From assembly GCF_000331995.1 (NCBI RefSeq), contig NC_020134.1, positions 1,463,465 to 1,527,464 of the forward strand: 64,000 bases of DNA, given 5' to 3'. The notes beneath the pieces were generated by a model. It saw only the letters and a program-made list of their open reading frames with translations. It ran no database searches and was not told the origin of the DNA. A program made the translations under genes and the position numbers. Shown piece after piece: positions 63,575-64,000 of this stretch. Source of the DNA: Thermoclostridium stercorarium subsp. stercorarium DSM 8532. GTDB lineage: Bacteria > Bacillota > Clostridia > DSM-8532. Each line of letters begins with the position of its first letter. Position 1 is the first letter of the stretch.

Positions 63575-64000
63575 TTATGCCTTCCCTGCCTTATTTTCAT
63601 AAATATCAAGCACTGCTTTCGCCAGTTTTACAGGATCATGCCTCACGTAACCTTTGTTTATCTGTACCAAATCCCGTTCAACTACTTTTATTCCCATCTT
63701 TCTGACCTTACCGGCATCAAGTTTTACTACCGACGCCCCTTCTTTGACATACCTCCTGTAAATTTCGTCGGGTATTCTGCCTGTATTGACAATACAGTAA
63801 TCAATAAAACCTTCGCAGCCAGAATGACGGTATATTGCATCAATATGATCCGAAACAGTATATCCCTCGGTTTCTCCGGGCTGGGTCATTATATTTGACA
63901 CATAGATTTTTATCGCGTTTGATTTTACAATTCTTTCCACAACATGATCAACCAGCAGATTGGGTATTATGCTGGTATAAAGGCTTCCCGGACCGAGAAC
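63575..64000 (-). CDS. yvcK: YvcK/CofD-family protein, C-terminal part
   Basis: The 5' part lies beyond base 64000. The visible 141 C-terminal codons include VLGPGSLYTSIIPNLLV, AIKIYVSNIMTQPGETEGY and VSDHIDAIYRH, hallmark strings of YvcK (gluconeogenesis factor, UPF0052, CofD-like fold, binds UDP-GlcNAc). YvcK affects central carbon use and cell-wall synthesis in Bacillus. It runs into the debranching-enzyme gene with zero gap, then whiA. Confidence 0.95.
   Translation of the reverse strand, partial: VLGPGSLYTSIIPNLLVDHVVERIVKSNAIKIYVSNIMTQPGETEGYTVSDHIDAIYRHSGCEGFIDYCIVNTGRIPDEIYRRYVKEGASVVKLDAGKVRKMGIKVVERDLVQINKGYVRHDPVKLAKAVLDIYENKAGKA

Overview
This is a chromosomal window from a low-to-moderate G+C, endospore-forming Firmicute of the class Clostridia. 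The sporulation genes (spoIIAA-spoIIAB-sigF, yunB, a pdaB-like deacetylase), the dgt-dnaG-rpoD, rpsB-tsf-pyrH-frr, recJ-rel-dtd-hemZ and yvcK/whiA neighbourhoods, AGGAGG-type ribosome binding sites and a C. difficile-like CRISPR repeat support this. Gene style suggests a relative of the thermophilic cellulolytic clostridia, but that is inference. About 60 genes are called, all on the minus strand except a CapA-family lipoprotein (35348-36562) and a DUF1015 protein (56983-58353). No tRNA, rRNA, IS element or transposase was seen.

Layout. 1-5055: 5'-coding part of priA, a small P-loop protein, a two-OB-fold SSB-like protein, a Mur-ligase-like protein with an eroded P-loop, and an SRAP protein. 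5182-15421: a ten-gene operon for a non-canonical Tad-like (type IV filament) machine: Ser/Thr kinase fused to a ParA/TadZ-like domain, CpaB/SAF protein, two more eroded ParA-like proteins, a divergent TadA ATPase, a long TadB/TadC-like membrane protein, and four membrane-anchored small proteins, the last with an Ada-like cysteine cluster. 15696-18957: rpsB-tsf and pyrH-frr, with a long structured RNA leader before rpsB. 18980-21303: a second, canonical CpaF/TadA ATPase with another CpaE-like partner. 21445-26928: yunB, rpoD, dnaG, dgt and an AbrB-type regulator. 27056-35062: one leuCDB-ilvBDNC branched-chain amino acid operon. 35348-39637: capA-like gene, topA and pdaB-like deacetylase. 39737-40266: a five-repeat CRISPR array without cas genes. 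40392-42844: GH2 glycosidase and a Tyr/Asn-rich protein. 42907-49877: recJ-rel-dtd-MBL-hemZ operon. 49955-54841: rpsU with a tiny downstream Cys-rich ORF, HIT protein, alaS and a divergent prs. 54947-58835: AI-2E-type permease, small membrane protein, PRC-barrel protein, DUF1015, amidase. 58983-60620: spoIIA operon under a near-perfect SigH-type promoter. 60621-64000: whiA, a glycogen-debranching enzyme gene and partial yvcK.

The most unusual block is 5-15 kb together with 19-21 kb: two export/pilus ATPases accompanied by four CpaE/TadZ-like proteins that have all lost the nucleotide-binding lysine signature, one of them fused to an apparently intact eukaryotic-type kinase. Other items worth attention are the rpsB leader, the orphan CRISPR array bracketed by look-alike terminators, the rpoD terminator whose arm carries the yunB ribosome binding site, the debranching-enzyme gene between yvcK and whiA, and the 28-codon Cys-rich ORF behind rpsU.
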